From an uncultured bacterium (GTDB lineage: Bacteria; Patescibacteriota; Minisyncoccia; Phycocordibacterales; UBA918), in the NCBI GenBank assembly GCA_913046815.1, contig CAJWTE010000003.1, positions 1-30,364 on the forward strand: 30,364 nucleotides of DNA, written 5' to 3'. Below, one piece after another: positions 1 to 8,029 of this stretch. Numbering within the stretch: the first letter of the stretch is position 1; every line of letters begins with the position of its first letter. The position numbers and the translations under genes are program-made. The notes beneath the pieces were generated by a model that worked only from the letters and a program-made list of their open reading frames with translations, ran no database searches and was not told the DNA's origin.

Positions 1-2480
1 CCCGCCCCTATCTCTTGAGTTGGCACAGTAGGTGCTTCAGGTGAAACATCCATCATTACTTCAGGAGGTGTGCTGGATTCGGGTTGTGTCACCTCCGCTA
101 TCGGTGCATTGATTGGGTCTTGATAATCAACATCGGGTACCCGCGGAGCTGGTATGGGCTCTTTGCCTTCTGTGGGGTCACTTAAGTCAAAGTTTGGCTC
201 TTTTTCATAATCTATCGGATTCATTCTTTCCACTTCATTTGGTGGAGTTTGCACTAGTGGTTCTTCCACTGGGACAGATGGCATTTCCTCAGGAAGATCC
301 GTTGAAAATTCTATAGGAGCTGACACATATTCTCCTGTACTGCCAGCTGCATCTGTACCATAGCTGACCAAACCACCACCGAGCATCGCTCCGGCCACAC
401 TCATTATTCTCTTATCTCTTTGTCTCTTATCTACAGCCGCAAATGCGTTGGTTAGTTCATCTCTTCTCTGACGCAGGGTTTCAACGTTTAATTTGTGGAT
501 ATTGGCAGCCATTTTCTCGGCTTTTACTCTTTCAGCTCTATTTACCAACTTACCACCCAGGTACCGACCGCTCATACCACCAAGGATACCGCCAGCCACC
601 CGACCCGCTGCTGCTCCGCCGGCTACTAATCCGCCAGTAGCTAATCCAATACCACCAAATACTACCATCCGGCCAACAGTGGACGTTGCTTTACTTTTTC
701 TCAACACTTCACTTACCCGCTTATACACTGCATTTTGTGGCATAGTCTCTATGGCCTCTTTCTGCAACTTCTGCGTCTCGGCAACATGCCTAAGAATGAT
801 TTGTGAATCAAAGCGTCGTAAATATCGATTAAAAATTTCTGTACCTGCATTTCCCTCTCTCAAATTTAAAATTTTTTCAGATTCTCTAGTATGCGCCTCA
901 CGAGCTAGTTTTGCATTGTCTTGTAGAGTATGTATTTCTTCGGTCAATTTGGGTTTGACACCAAAAAATCCAGCAGCTGTCACTCCCCACTTCGTCGGAT
1001 TAAAAACAGAACGATTGCCTTGTTTTTCATAAAAGCGATCATAGTGCTCTTTTAAAGCCTCTCGGTATACTTCTTCGGCTTGATTGGCTTTTTCTCTAGT
1101 AGACTTCTGTGACTCACGAAAATCTTGGTACCTTTGCCTTTCTTCTGCAGACAACCCATTCCACCACTCACTTTTAGCACCAGCTCTTTTCTCCCATTCC
1201 TTTGAAATTAATTGTTCATCAGTACTATCATCAAAAGTGGAAGACAAATCCCTGAATTTTTTTTCAACTCCTTCTTGTTCATGTAACTGAGTAAATTTTT
1301 TTTTAAAATTACCTAATTGCTTACTTATTCTTCTCAAACTTTCAATATGTTCACTTAGTGATTTCAATAACTCATTTTCATCTTTAGCATTTTGTTCCAA
1401 TTTTTGAATGAGTTGTTCAAAAGAAATTTGCCTATCAAGTACATGATAAATACCTTCTTTGTTAAATTGTTCCAATAGGCTCTTGTCTGTGACAAGGTGT
1501 TTGACTGCCCTTGACACTTCATCTTCTGTCAAACCTGATAAGTTAGTTAAATACCAATCTTTACCCTGCTTTTCGATACCATATGTATTTAAAAGTGCTT
1601 GGTATTCTTCATAGTCTTTTTCGTATTTTTCTCTAGCTTCTTTTGCCTCTTTTTCTCTAACTTCCTTCTGTTCCGTATCTGCTGTAGATCCTGCCGCTTC
1701 AGTAGTTGATTGGTGGTGCTCTGCTTCTCCTGTCACAGCATCATCCATATCTTGATTTAACCCTCCCTCTTCTGCCTCAGTCTCTGCTGGCCTCTCTGTT
1801 TGTGGGCTGTCATTTTCTTGTTCATGGTTGACATCTGCATAAGAATTATCCTCAGTAGCAGTATCTTCCTCGGGTTTATATCTCAGTTCACCTTTGCGAA
1901 TATTCTTTACATACCCAGCCAATTCATTTCTCAGAACTTGAATCTCTTCAGTAGATACATCGTCTCCAGTTCTCAACTTTTCTACCCTATTTCCCAGGGC
2001 AACTATTTTTCCATAGAGTGCCGAATAATCCTCTTGGTGTAGGGCACTGTTTTTGTTACGAAGTTCATGATGACCTATATTATTTTGGTCGCGACGAACT
2101 TTAAGTTGATGTTTTAATCTATCGATATCTCCCTGCAACTTGGTAATTCTTGGCTCTAAATTCGCTTGCTCTTTATCACTTTCATCCACTGTATGTGTCC
2201 AACCGGTATCTTGCTCTTGTGGTGGAGTTGGATCTTCTGCTGTAGGTTCGGGTCTTTCTCTACGCACAGCTTCTCTCAATCTCGCTAAGGTGTCAGGACT
2301 TATAGGAGAACCCTCTACTGGTCCCTCACCAGGCTTAATTACTTCTTCCAACTTTTTTGTTAAATCCTCAGGAATGTTTGAATCAACGCCAGTCGTATCC
2401 GTATTTGGCTTTTCATTAGAGCCGCTATTCCCCATAGCTGCCGCTGCTGTTTGTCCCCATTTTTCCCAATCCTGTGCCAT
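1..2480 (-). CDS. Large hypothetical protein, C-terminus beyond window
   Basis: The frame is open from an ATG at 2480 to the window edge, at least 826 codons without a stop. It starts MAQDWEKWGQTAAAAMG and continues with a low-complexity, Glu/Thr/Pro-rich acidic stretch, then long charged, probably coiled-coil helices. Around 550-700 is a Gly/Ala-rich hydrophobic segment (GGIGLATGGLVAGGAAAG) like a glycine-zipper membrane region, followed by another charged helix and a Pro/Glu-rich tail. The start lies one base after the stop of the upstream ATPase (TAA-T-ATG), so translation is probably coupled. I do not recognise the family. The position suggests a partner of the ATPase, perhaps a structural part of a secretion or conjugation-like machine; that is inference. 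Confidence 0.8.
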   Translation of the reverse strand, partial: MAQDWEKWGQTAAAAMGNSGSNEKPNTDTTGVDSNIPEDLTKKLEEVIKPGEGPVEGSPISPDTLARLREAVRRERPEPTAEDPTPPQEQDTGWTHTVDESDKEQANLEPRITKLQGDIDRLKHQLKVRRDQNNIGHHELRNKNSALHQEDYSALYGKIVALGNRVEKLRTGDDVSTEEIQVLRNELAGYVKNIRKGELRYKPEEDTATEDNSYADVNHEQENDSPQTERPAETEAEEGGLNQDMDDAVTGEAEHHQSTTEAAGSTADTEQKEVREKEAKEAREKYEKDYEEYQALLNTYGIEKQGKDWYLTNLSGLTEDEVSRAVKHLVTDKSLLEQFNKEGIYHVLDRQISFEQLIQKLEQNAKDENELLKSLSEHIESLRRISKQLGNFKKKFTQLHEQEGVEKKFRDLSSTFDDSTDEQLISKEWEKRAGAKSEWWNGLSAEERQRYQDFRESQKSTREKANQAEEVYREALKEHYDRFYEKQGNRSVFNPTKWGVTAAGFFGVKPKLTEEIHTLQDNAKLAREAHTRESEKILNLREGNAGTEIFNRYLRRFDSQIILRHVAETQKLQKEAIETMPQNAVYKRVSEVLRKSKATSTVGRMVVFGGIGLATGGLVAGGAAAGRVAGGILGGMSGRYLGGKLVNRAERVKAEKMAANIHKLNVETLRQRRDELTNAFAAVDKRQRDKRIMSVAGAMLGGGLVSYGTDAAGSTGEYVSAPIEFSTDLPEEMPSVPVEEPLVQTPPNEVERMNPIDYEKEPNFDLSDPTEGKEPIPAPRVPDVDYQDPINAPIAEVTQPESSTPPEVMMDVSPEAPTVPTQEIGA

Positions 2481-2481
2481 A

Positions 2482-5253
2482 TTATTTATTCATCATACCA
2501 GTAAATGGATCTCTTGTTTCTCTTAGTTGTGGTTTCTTGTAGCGTTCTTTTATCTCCTCCTCTACCTCTGCTCTCGGACGTGCAAATTTGTCGGCACTTA
2601 ACTTCACCAGTTCTTGCACTCGTGCATAATTTACCTCCGGTGGTGGCATGGCAGAAATGCTGAAAGGTCTCTTGGGTGTACCATCTGCTAGTACACGAAG
2701 ATAAGCTTGATAATTGGGTATGTTTATTAAGTCACGTGCCTCAAACACCGGTGAGAACTGGTGTGCCAAAAACTCTCCGTCCTCCTGACCAACTCGAAAA
2801 GTGGCAATGGAACCGACGTTACCAAAAACAGCATCACGAATATCCTCATCCAACTGGGCGATGAATTGGTGCGCAATAGTCAAGCCTAATTTGTACTTTC
2901 GCGCTTCAGACAAAATAGAAGCAATCGAAGGAGTTGAAATATTTTGAAATTCATCTATGTGCAGGAAGAAGTCAGGGAAACTTTGAGTCGGGTCGTCCAC
3001 CCTAGACAACGCTGCCATCAAAATCTTACCTACTATTATCATACCAATAAGATTGGCGTTGATATCTCCCAGTCGGCCCTTAGATAAATTCACCAACAAA
3101 ATCTTCTTGGTATCCATAATGTCACGGAAATTGAAAGAGGACTGCTGTTGGCCAATAATCGGCCTCATGTAGTCATTGGCGGTAAAGACATCAAACTTGG
3201 AGACGATGTACGGCACAATGTTCTCCAGCGAAGCTTCTCCACCTGCCTTGGTGGCAATATCACGCCAAAACTGTACAACCACAGGATTGGTCGCTTTTTC
3301 CAGCTTCATACGGCGGTATTGTGCATCAGACATCACTCGGGAAATATCCATAAGCGTACTGCCGCTGTCAGGATCCTCCATTACCAACAAGGTAGCGTTA
3401 CGGAAGTATTGCTCAAACATCGGCCCCATACTTTCCGGCACTGCTCCATAAAGTTTTTGGAAGATTGAGAACAACTCATTCACAACAAAAGTTTTTTGTT
3501 CCGGTTTGTGACTGTCATACTCAAGCATATTCAACCCCACCACTTGCTCTAAGTTGGCTGGGTCAAAATAAATAACATCATCGACTCTATTGGGTGGAAT
3601 CACCGCCAACACGTCTTCTATATCAGTGCCATGAGGGTCAATCATACAGACACCGTGACCAGCCTCTATATCTTGAATGATAAGATTCTTCATAAACACT
3701 GACTTACCGGTACCGGTCTGACCAATGATATAGAAGTGGCGCATTCGGTCTTTGTCACTTAGATATATTTTCTTTTCCACCCCACGATGTTTGTTGATGC
3801 CTAGCAAAGTGCCACCTGTGGGCATCTCGGTCGGTGCGGCCGCAGTTTTGGCACCTTTTTGCTTGAACTGAGGGGTAGCGTCTACCCCTTCTTGTGGTAG
3901 GTGCATAAAGGTTGCCAACTCAGTTAATGACAACGGAACAGTATCATTCTTGACCCATTCACGAAACGAAAAAGCCTTGAGTTCTCGCTTCAATTTAGAA
4001 CCAATCGGTCTAGACCAAGTAAAGCGATTACTCTGCACTTCTTCATATTGGTTAAAGGTAGCCTCTATTTCATGCAAGATGGCTTCAGCCTCATGTTCAG
4101 TATGTGCAGAGACAGCTATACGAAGATTGGCTTCTACTACTGGCATTTCTATCTTTTTCTTAAACAAATCCATTTTGTCGTGATCGGATTGTTGGTCAAA
4201 AGTATTGCCTTTCTCGTCATAACCAAAAACCAACTCTTTGAAACTCGCAAAAATCTCTCCGCCCAATGATTCTCTCTGAATTGCCTCATGTATAGGCATA
4301 CCCTTCTCGACACGCTTCATCATACTCTGATAAGTATCAGCATAACGATTAGGAGTACTCTTGATGGACAGCTGCACAGCCGCTCCTCCTCCATCTTTTT
4401 CTATTTTGGAAAAAGCGTTAAGTAAAACTGATAACGGATCCGAGTCAAACTCATCATCCATACGAAGCGGGAAAATAGGATGTTTGCGTAATCCAGCGAC
4501 AGACACGAGCGAGGAACCATCCTCGTTGAAAATGTTGTAGTCATGTTCGCAAATATTAAGCTCGGCACGAGGAAACAAAGACAGAACTTGTTTCTCAAAG
4601 AGATTGATGAATTCGTTGGGTATCGCGGCATAAAAAATAATGTCGTCTGTGTTATTAGCAACAGCAATTTCTAGAGTGTAGTGGTCGTACCCTTTACCAT
4701 GTCCCACGCCCTGCATACCTGAGTAGAACTGCTCCATTAAAGCAACAATCTCACTCAAGTTTTGCTCTCTACCTTCATCTGTCTTAAACTCTGGCAGAGT
4801 GATTTCAAACAATGTCATATGTAAAATACGCCAAGGAGGTACATTCTCTTGCAAGTCCTTGACCGGTTCTCCAGCACGTATCATTTCAATTAGCTGTCTG
4901 TGTACATCATCCACCAAGTGAGCATCATCAATTCTTTCTAAAACAGACAAAGCATTACGAACACCTTTCTCTCTTGCTAATGCAAGTATTTCCTTGGCAC
5001 CTGTTTCGGTTGTAGACAATCGTTCTGCATGAGTGGCTACTTCATCAGCAGATAAGACATTTTTTTGTTGGAGTACCGAGTCAGGTGTAAAAGTACCGTA
5101 TTTAAAAACTTCTTGCTTAGCTATCTCATGAGACTCCTCATGAGGAGTCTCATGAGCGCTACTCAGAGATCTCTCTTTCTCTGCTATTTGTTGACGCAAG
5201 TAACTTATCTCCTCCTCCGGAGAAGCAAATTGAACCGGTATTTTTTCCGACAT
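2482..5253 (-). CDS. Type IV secretion/conjugation-like ATPase (VirD4/TraG-type)
   Basis: The 923-aa product has a long N-terminal region of unknown fold (1-490) and a C-terminal FtsK/VirD4-like motor. Walker A is GQTGTGKS at residues 511-518; it is followed by MIDPHGTD. Walker B is FFLHIDEFQN with Asp767-Glu768, and a later AHQFIAQLDEDIRDAVFGN segment is typical of TraG/VirD4 coupling proteins and their DUF87-like relatives. No clear transmembrane helix is visible. Proteins of this type use ATP to move DNA or protein substrates; in CPR genomes they may serve type IV pili or DNA exchange. It follows mreB on the same strand and abuts the large hypothetical gene. The start is supported by TATAAT 7 nt upstream of ATG. 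Confidence 0.85.
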   Translation of the reverse strand: MSEKIPVQFASPEEEISYLRQQIAEKERSLSSAHETPHEESHEIAKQEVFKYGTFTPDSVLQQKNVLSADEVATHAERLSTTETGAKEILALAREKGVRNALSVLERIDDAHLVDDVHRQLIEMIRAGEPVKDLQENVPPWRILHMTLFEITLPEFKTDEGREQNLSEIVALMEQFYSGMQGVGHGKGYDHYTLEIAVANNTDDIIFYAAIPNEFINLFEKQVLSLFPRAELNICEHDYNIFNEDGSSLVSVAGLRKHPIFPLRMDDEFDSDPLSVLLNAFSKIEKDGGGAAVQLSIKSTPNRYADTYQSMMKRVEKGMPIHEAIQRESLGGEIFASFKELVFGYDEKGNTFDQQSDHDKMDLFKKKIEMPVVEANLRIAVSAHTEHEAEAILHEIEATFNQYEEVQSNRFTWSRPIGSKLKRELKAFSFREWVKNDTVPLSLTELATFMHLPQEGVDATPQFKQKGAKTAAAPTEMPTGGTLLGINKHRGVEKKIYLSDKDRMRHFYIIGQTGTGKSVFMKNLIIQDIEAGHGVCMIDPHGTDIEDVLAVIPPNRVDDVIYFDPANLEQVVGLNMLEYDSHKPEQKTFVVNELFSIFQKLYGAVPESMGPMFEQYFRNATLLVMEDPDSGSTLMDISRVMSDAQYRRMKLEKATNPVVVQFWRDIATKAGGEASLENIVPYIVSKFDVFTANDYMRPIIGQQQSSFNFRDIMDTKKILLVNLSKGRLGDINANLIGMIIVGKILMAALSRVDDPTQSFPDFFLHIDEFQNISTPSIASILSEARKYKLGLTIAHQFIAQLDEDIRDAVFGNVGSIATFRVGQEDGEFLAHQFSPVFEARDLINIPNYQAYLRVLADGTPKRPFSISAMPPPEVNYARVQELVKLSADKFARPRAEVEEEIKERYKKPQLRETRDPFTGMMNK
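5125..5156. repeat. 32-bp perfect palindrome inside the ATPase gene
   Basis: Arms CTCATGAGACTCCTCA and TGAGGAGTCTCATGAG are exact reverse complements without a spacer. The element lies in frame in codons 33-43 of the ATPase gene, encoding a His/Glu-rich stretch (AHETPHEESHE). It could form a hairpin near the 5' end of the mRNA, or be an inserted palindromic element. Confidence 0.9.
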
Positions 5254-5260
5254 TCTTTTT

Positions 5261-5305
5261 ATTATAACCGAGACAGGCGGAGGCTATGCCCCCGCCCGTC
5301 TCGGT
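5261..5305 (-). promoter_or_regulatory. Hairpin abutting the -10 box of the ATPase gene
   Basis: On the minus strand the mreB stop is followed by a hairpin (5268-5304), CCGAGACGGGCGG paired with CCGCCTGTCTCGG, complete with one G-U pair and a 10-11 nt loop. One base later comes TATAAT (5261-5266), then 7 nt, then the ATG of the ATPase gene. The hairpin may end mreB transcription while also occupying the spacer of the next promoter; no U-tract is present. A plus-strand TATAAT at 5309-5314 has no gene behind it. Confidence 0.6.
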
Positions 5306-5345
5306 ATGGGTATAATGCCAACGTAACAAAGAAATTGCCAGAAAT

Positions 5346-6359
5346 TTAGCGTTTGGTGGTAATGGCGCGCTTATAAGTGGAGAGATGCTCCAAAGCAATA
5401 CCTGTCCCTTTAGCTACACAAAAGAGTGCCTGGTTAGCAAGTTCAGCCTTAACACCAGTTCGTCGCTTGATAAGTTCGGGAAAATTTCGTAGTTGAGACG
5501 TGCCTCCGGTCATTATTATTCCACCATCAATAATATCCGCTGCCAGTTCTGGAGGAGTATCTTGAAAAACATCTTTTATAGCTTTGATCATTTCCTTTAG
5601 CTCTTTTTGAATCGCTTTAACTATCTCATTGGTCTTCACTTCAGTAGTGCGAGGTAGGCCACTTACCAAGTCACGTCCCTTTATCTCCATAGAAAGCTCT
5701 TCCTCTAGTGGTAGTGCGGAACCAACATGAATTTTCACCTCTTCAGCTGTCTTATCCCCTATAGAAAGATTCCGGGTCTTTTTAATGTAATCAATTATTG
5801 CACTATCAATTTTATTGCCGGCACACTTAACCGAATTGGATGACACAATACCTCCGAGTGATATAACCGCTGCGTCTATAGTGCCACCTCCGATATCAAC
5901 AATCATGTGACCTTGTGGTTCGTAAATTGGAATACCCGCACCAATAGCTGCCAAAATAGGCTCTTTCACCACGTACGCATTACGAGCACCAGCTTTTATT
6001 GCTGCTTCCACTACAGCCCTCTTCTCTGTAGAAGTAACACCAGCCGGAACCGAGACCATCACTTCTGGCTTAAGAATTGACCATCTACCAAGTGCTTCTC
6101 TAATAAAGTGTCGTAGCATAGCTTCAGTGACACGGTAATCAGCTATGACCCCATCCTTCATTGGCCTGTAGGCATGAATAGAATCTGGAGTACGTCCAAT
6201 CATTTTCTTTGCCTCAGTTCCTACAGCCAAAATCTCCTTGTCATCCGACACTGCAACGACTGACGGCTCATTCAATACAACCCCTTCACCAGGAACAAAG
6301 ACCAGCACGTTGGTTGTACCTAAGTCAATTCCTATTTTTGGACTAAGCTTTTGCCACAT
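5346..6359 (-). CDS. mreB: Rod-shape-determining protein MreB
   Basis: A 337-aa bacterial actin of normal length. The phosphate-1 loop is GIDLGTTN at residues 10-17, the phosphate-2 loop DIGGGTIDAAV near 154-164, and the adenosine-binding motif GGIIMTGGTSQL near 280-292. HAYRPMKDGVIADYRVTEAM is a classic MreB segment. MreB forms membrane-bound filaments that organise peptidoglycan synthesis; here it lies back to back with a MurA-type gene, so two wall functions are adjacent on opposite strands. The N-terminus MWQKLSPKIGIDLGTTN needs no extension. A weak TACAAT lies about 21 nt upstream on the minus strand, so this start is less typical of the window's leaderless pattern. Confidence 0.95.
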   Translation of the reverse strand: MWQKLSPKIGIDLGTTNVLVFVPGEGVVLNEPSVVAVSDDKEILAVGTEAKKMIGRTPDSIHAYRPMKDGVIADYRVTEAMLRHFIREALGRWSILKPEVMVSVPAGVTSTEKRAVVEAAIKAGARNAYVVKEPILAAIGAGIPIYEPQGHMIVDIGGGTIDAAVISLGGIVSSNSVKCAGNKIDSAIIDYIKKTRNLSIGDKTAEEVKIHVGSALPLEEELSMEIKGRDLVSGLPRTTEVKTNEIVKAIQKELKEMIKAIKDVFQDTPPELAADIIDGGIIMTGGTSQLRNFPELIKRRTGVKAELANQALFCVAKGTGIALEHLSTYKRAITTKR

Positions 6360-6444
6360 AATGTTTACTAAGTGACTCTGATTGTACAGAGTCTCAGCAC
6401 AAAAAGAAAGTCACAGTTATTACTGCATCTCATAGCGTTTGTGC

Positions 6445-6450
6445 TATACT
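6445..6450 (+). promoter_or_regulatory. -10 box (TATACT) for the HTH-MurA gene
   Basis: TATACT ends 8 nt before the ATG at 6459, so transcription would start at or within 1-2 nt of the start codon. No good -35 hexamer is seen. This decides the start: the longer reading from 6372 would put the promoter inside the coding region and add a non-homologous tail. Confidence 0.6.
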
Positions 6451-6458
6451 CATCTGGT

Positions 6459-7958
6459 ATGCAAAATATTGGAAAAAAAATAGCAGACCTGCGCGAAACT
6501 CAAGGTCTTACCCAAACCGCTTTAGCCAAAAAGCTTAAGACGACCCAGAGTGCCATTGCCCGACTGGAAAGTGGCAGACAAAATATAAGCGCGGAAATGT
6601 TGAAAAAAATCAGCCACGCTTTAGGAAAAAATTTAATCACTATGTCTCCCGGTACTGTGAACGTAGCCATAGAAGGTAATCAAAAATTGCAAGGTACCAT
6701 CGAGACAAACACTAGTAAAAATGGAGCGGTGGGGCTGTTGTGTGCTTCCCTTTTAAATAAAGGTCAAACAACCTTAAAGCGAGTGCCTCGAATCGAAGAG
6801 GTCTTCCGCTTAGTAGAAGTGTTGGAGAGTCTGGGTGTAAAGATAGACTGGCATGATGACACCATGCGGATAAATACACCCAAAAAAGTAAGCTGGCAAA
6901 AAATAGACGTAGAAGCAGCCAAGAAAACACGCAGTATTATAATGTTTATTGGTCCACTAATTCATCGCCTAAATAAATTTTCCCTACCTCAATCCGGAGG
7001 CTGTAAGCTGGGGAGCCGAACCGTACGTCCACATTTCTACGCATTGGAAAATTTTGGCGTGAAGATCGATACTACTGACACTGCATATGAGGTGTCTGTT
7101 AAGAAAAAACCGGCCCACGAAATAGTCATGTACGAATCCGGTGACACTGTTACAGAAAATGCTCTATTTGCAGCAGCTCTGACTCCAAGCAAGACGGTTA
7201 TCAAGTACGCGTCAGCGAACTACATGGTGCAAGAGATATGCAATTTCTTAATTGCCTGCGGTGTCAAAATTGAAGGTATCGGCACAACTACACTTACCGT
7301 GCATGGAATCAAAGAAATAAACAGTTCCATAGAATACACTTTGTCAGAGGACCCGACCGACAGTATGTTTTTTATCACTACGGCTATTCTCACCAATTCA
7401 GCCATTACTATTACTCGCTGTCCAATAGACTTCTTGGAGCTAGAACTTTTGAAGCTGGAGAAGATGGGTTTTAGATATGAAATGAGTACCCCTTATCTTG
7501 GTGCCAACGAACAAGTCAGATTAGTCGATATAAAAACCAAACCTAGTAAACTTAGAGCTCTATCAGAAAAGGTCTACGCTCGACCATATCCGGGACTAAA
7601 TATAGACAATCTTCCTTTCTTTGCTGCTATTGCTACTCAAGCAACCGGACAAACTCTTATTCACGATTGGACTTACGAGAAAAGAGCTATCTACTTTACA
7701 GAATTGGACAAACTCGGCGCTGAAACTGTTTTGGCTGACCCGCACCGAATTTACATAACCGGCCCAACCAACCTTAGAGCCACCGAGCTAGTTTGCCCAC
7801 CAGCACTCCGCCCTGCTACCATCCTTCTAATCGCCATGTTAGGCGCCGAAGGTAAGTCAGTCCTGCGCAATATCTACAGTATTAACCGCGGATATGAAAG
7901 ACTGGTGGACCGACTACAAAGTCTCGGCGCAAAGATACATTACCTGGAAGAATTCTAA
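6459..7958 (+). CDS. murA: UDP-GlcNAc 1-carboxyvinyltransferase (MurA) with N-terminal XRE HTH
   Basis: From ATG 6459 the product is 499 aa. Residues 4-57 form an XRE/Cro-type helix-turn-helix (KIADLRETQGLTQTALAKKL, then TTQSAIARLESGR). From about residue 65 it is an EPSP-synthase-fold MurA: SKNGAVGLL carries the substrate Lys-Asn pair, GGCKLGSRTVR carries the catalytic Cys182 (E. coli Cys115), YPGLNIDNLP aligns with the D305 region, and INRGYERLVDRLQSLGA is the family C-terminus. MurA transfers enolpyruvate from PEP to UDP-GlcNAc, the first committed step of peptidoglycan synthesis, in the cytosol. The Cys predicts fosfomycin sensitivity. The HTH fusion is unusual and may couple wall-precursor synthesis to gene control, or may only stabilise the enzyme. 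Confidence 0.93.
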   Translation: MQNIGKKIADLRETQGLTQTALAKKLKTTQSAIARLESGRQNISAEMLKKISHALGKNLITMSPGTVNVAIEGNQKLQGTIETNTSKNGAVGLLCASLLNKGQTTLKRVPRIEEVFRLVEVLESLGVKIDWHDDTMRINTPKKVSWQKIDVEAAKKTRSIIMFIGPLIHRLNKFSLPQSGGCKLGSRTVRPHFYALENFGVKIDTTDTAYEVSVKKKPAHEIVMYESGDTVTENALFAAALTPSKTVIKYASANYMVQEICNFLIACGVKIEGIGTTTLTVHGIKEINSSIEYTLSEDPTDSMFFITTAILTNSAITITRCPIDFLELELLKLEKMGFRYEMSTPYLGANEQVRLVDIKTKPSKLRALSEKVYARPYPGLNIDNLPFFAAIATQATGQTLIHDWTYEKRAIYFTELDKLGAETVLADPHRIYITGPTNLRATELVCPPALRPATILLIAMLGAEGKSVLRNIYSINRGYERLVDRLQSLGAKIHYLEEF

Positions 7959-8029
7959 CTACCCCGATATTTAACCTGAAGAGGGCGAGTTTTAGGAGAT
8001 ACAGCACAATCTGATAAAATAAGATTGAG

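Noticed and set aside
6372..6458. N-terminal extension of the MurA frame to ATG 6372
   Set aside because: It would place the TATACT promoter inside the gene and adds residues without HTH or MurA similarity; ATG 6459 fits both.
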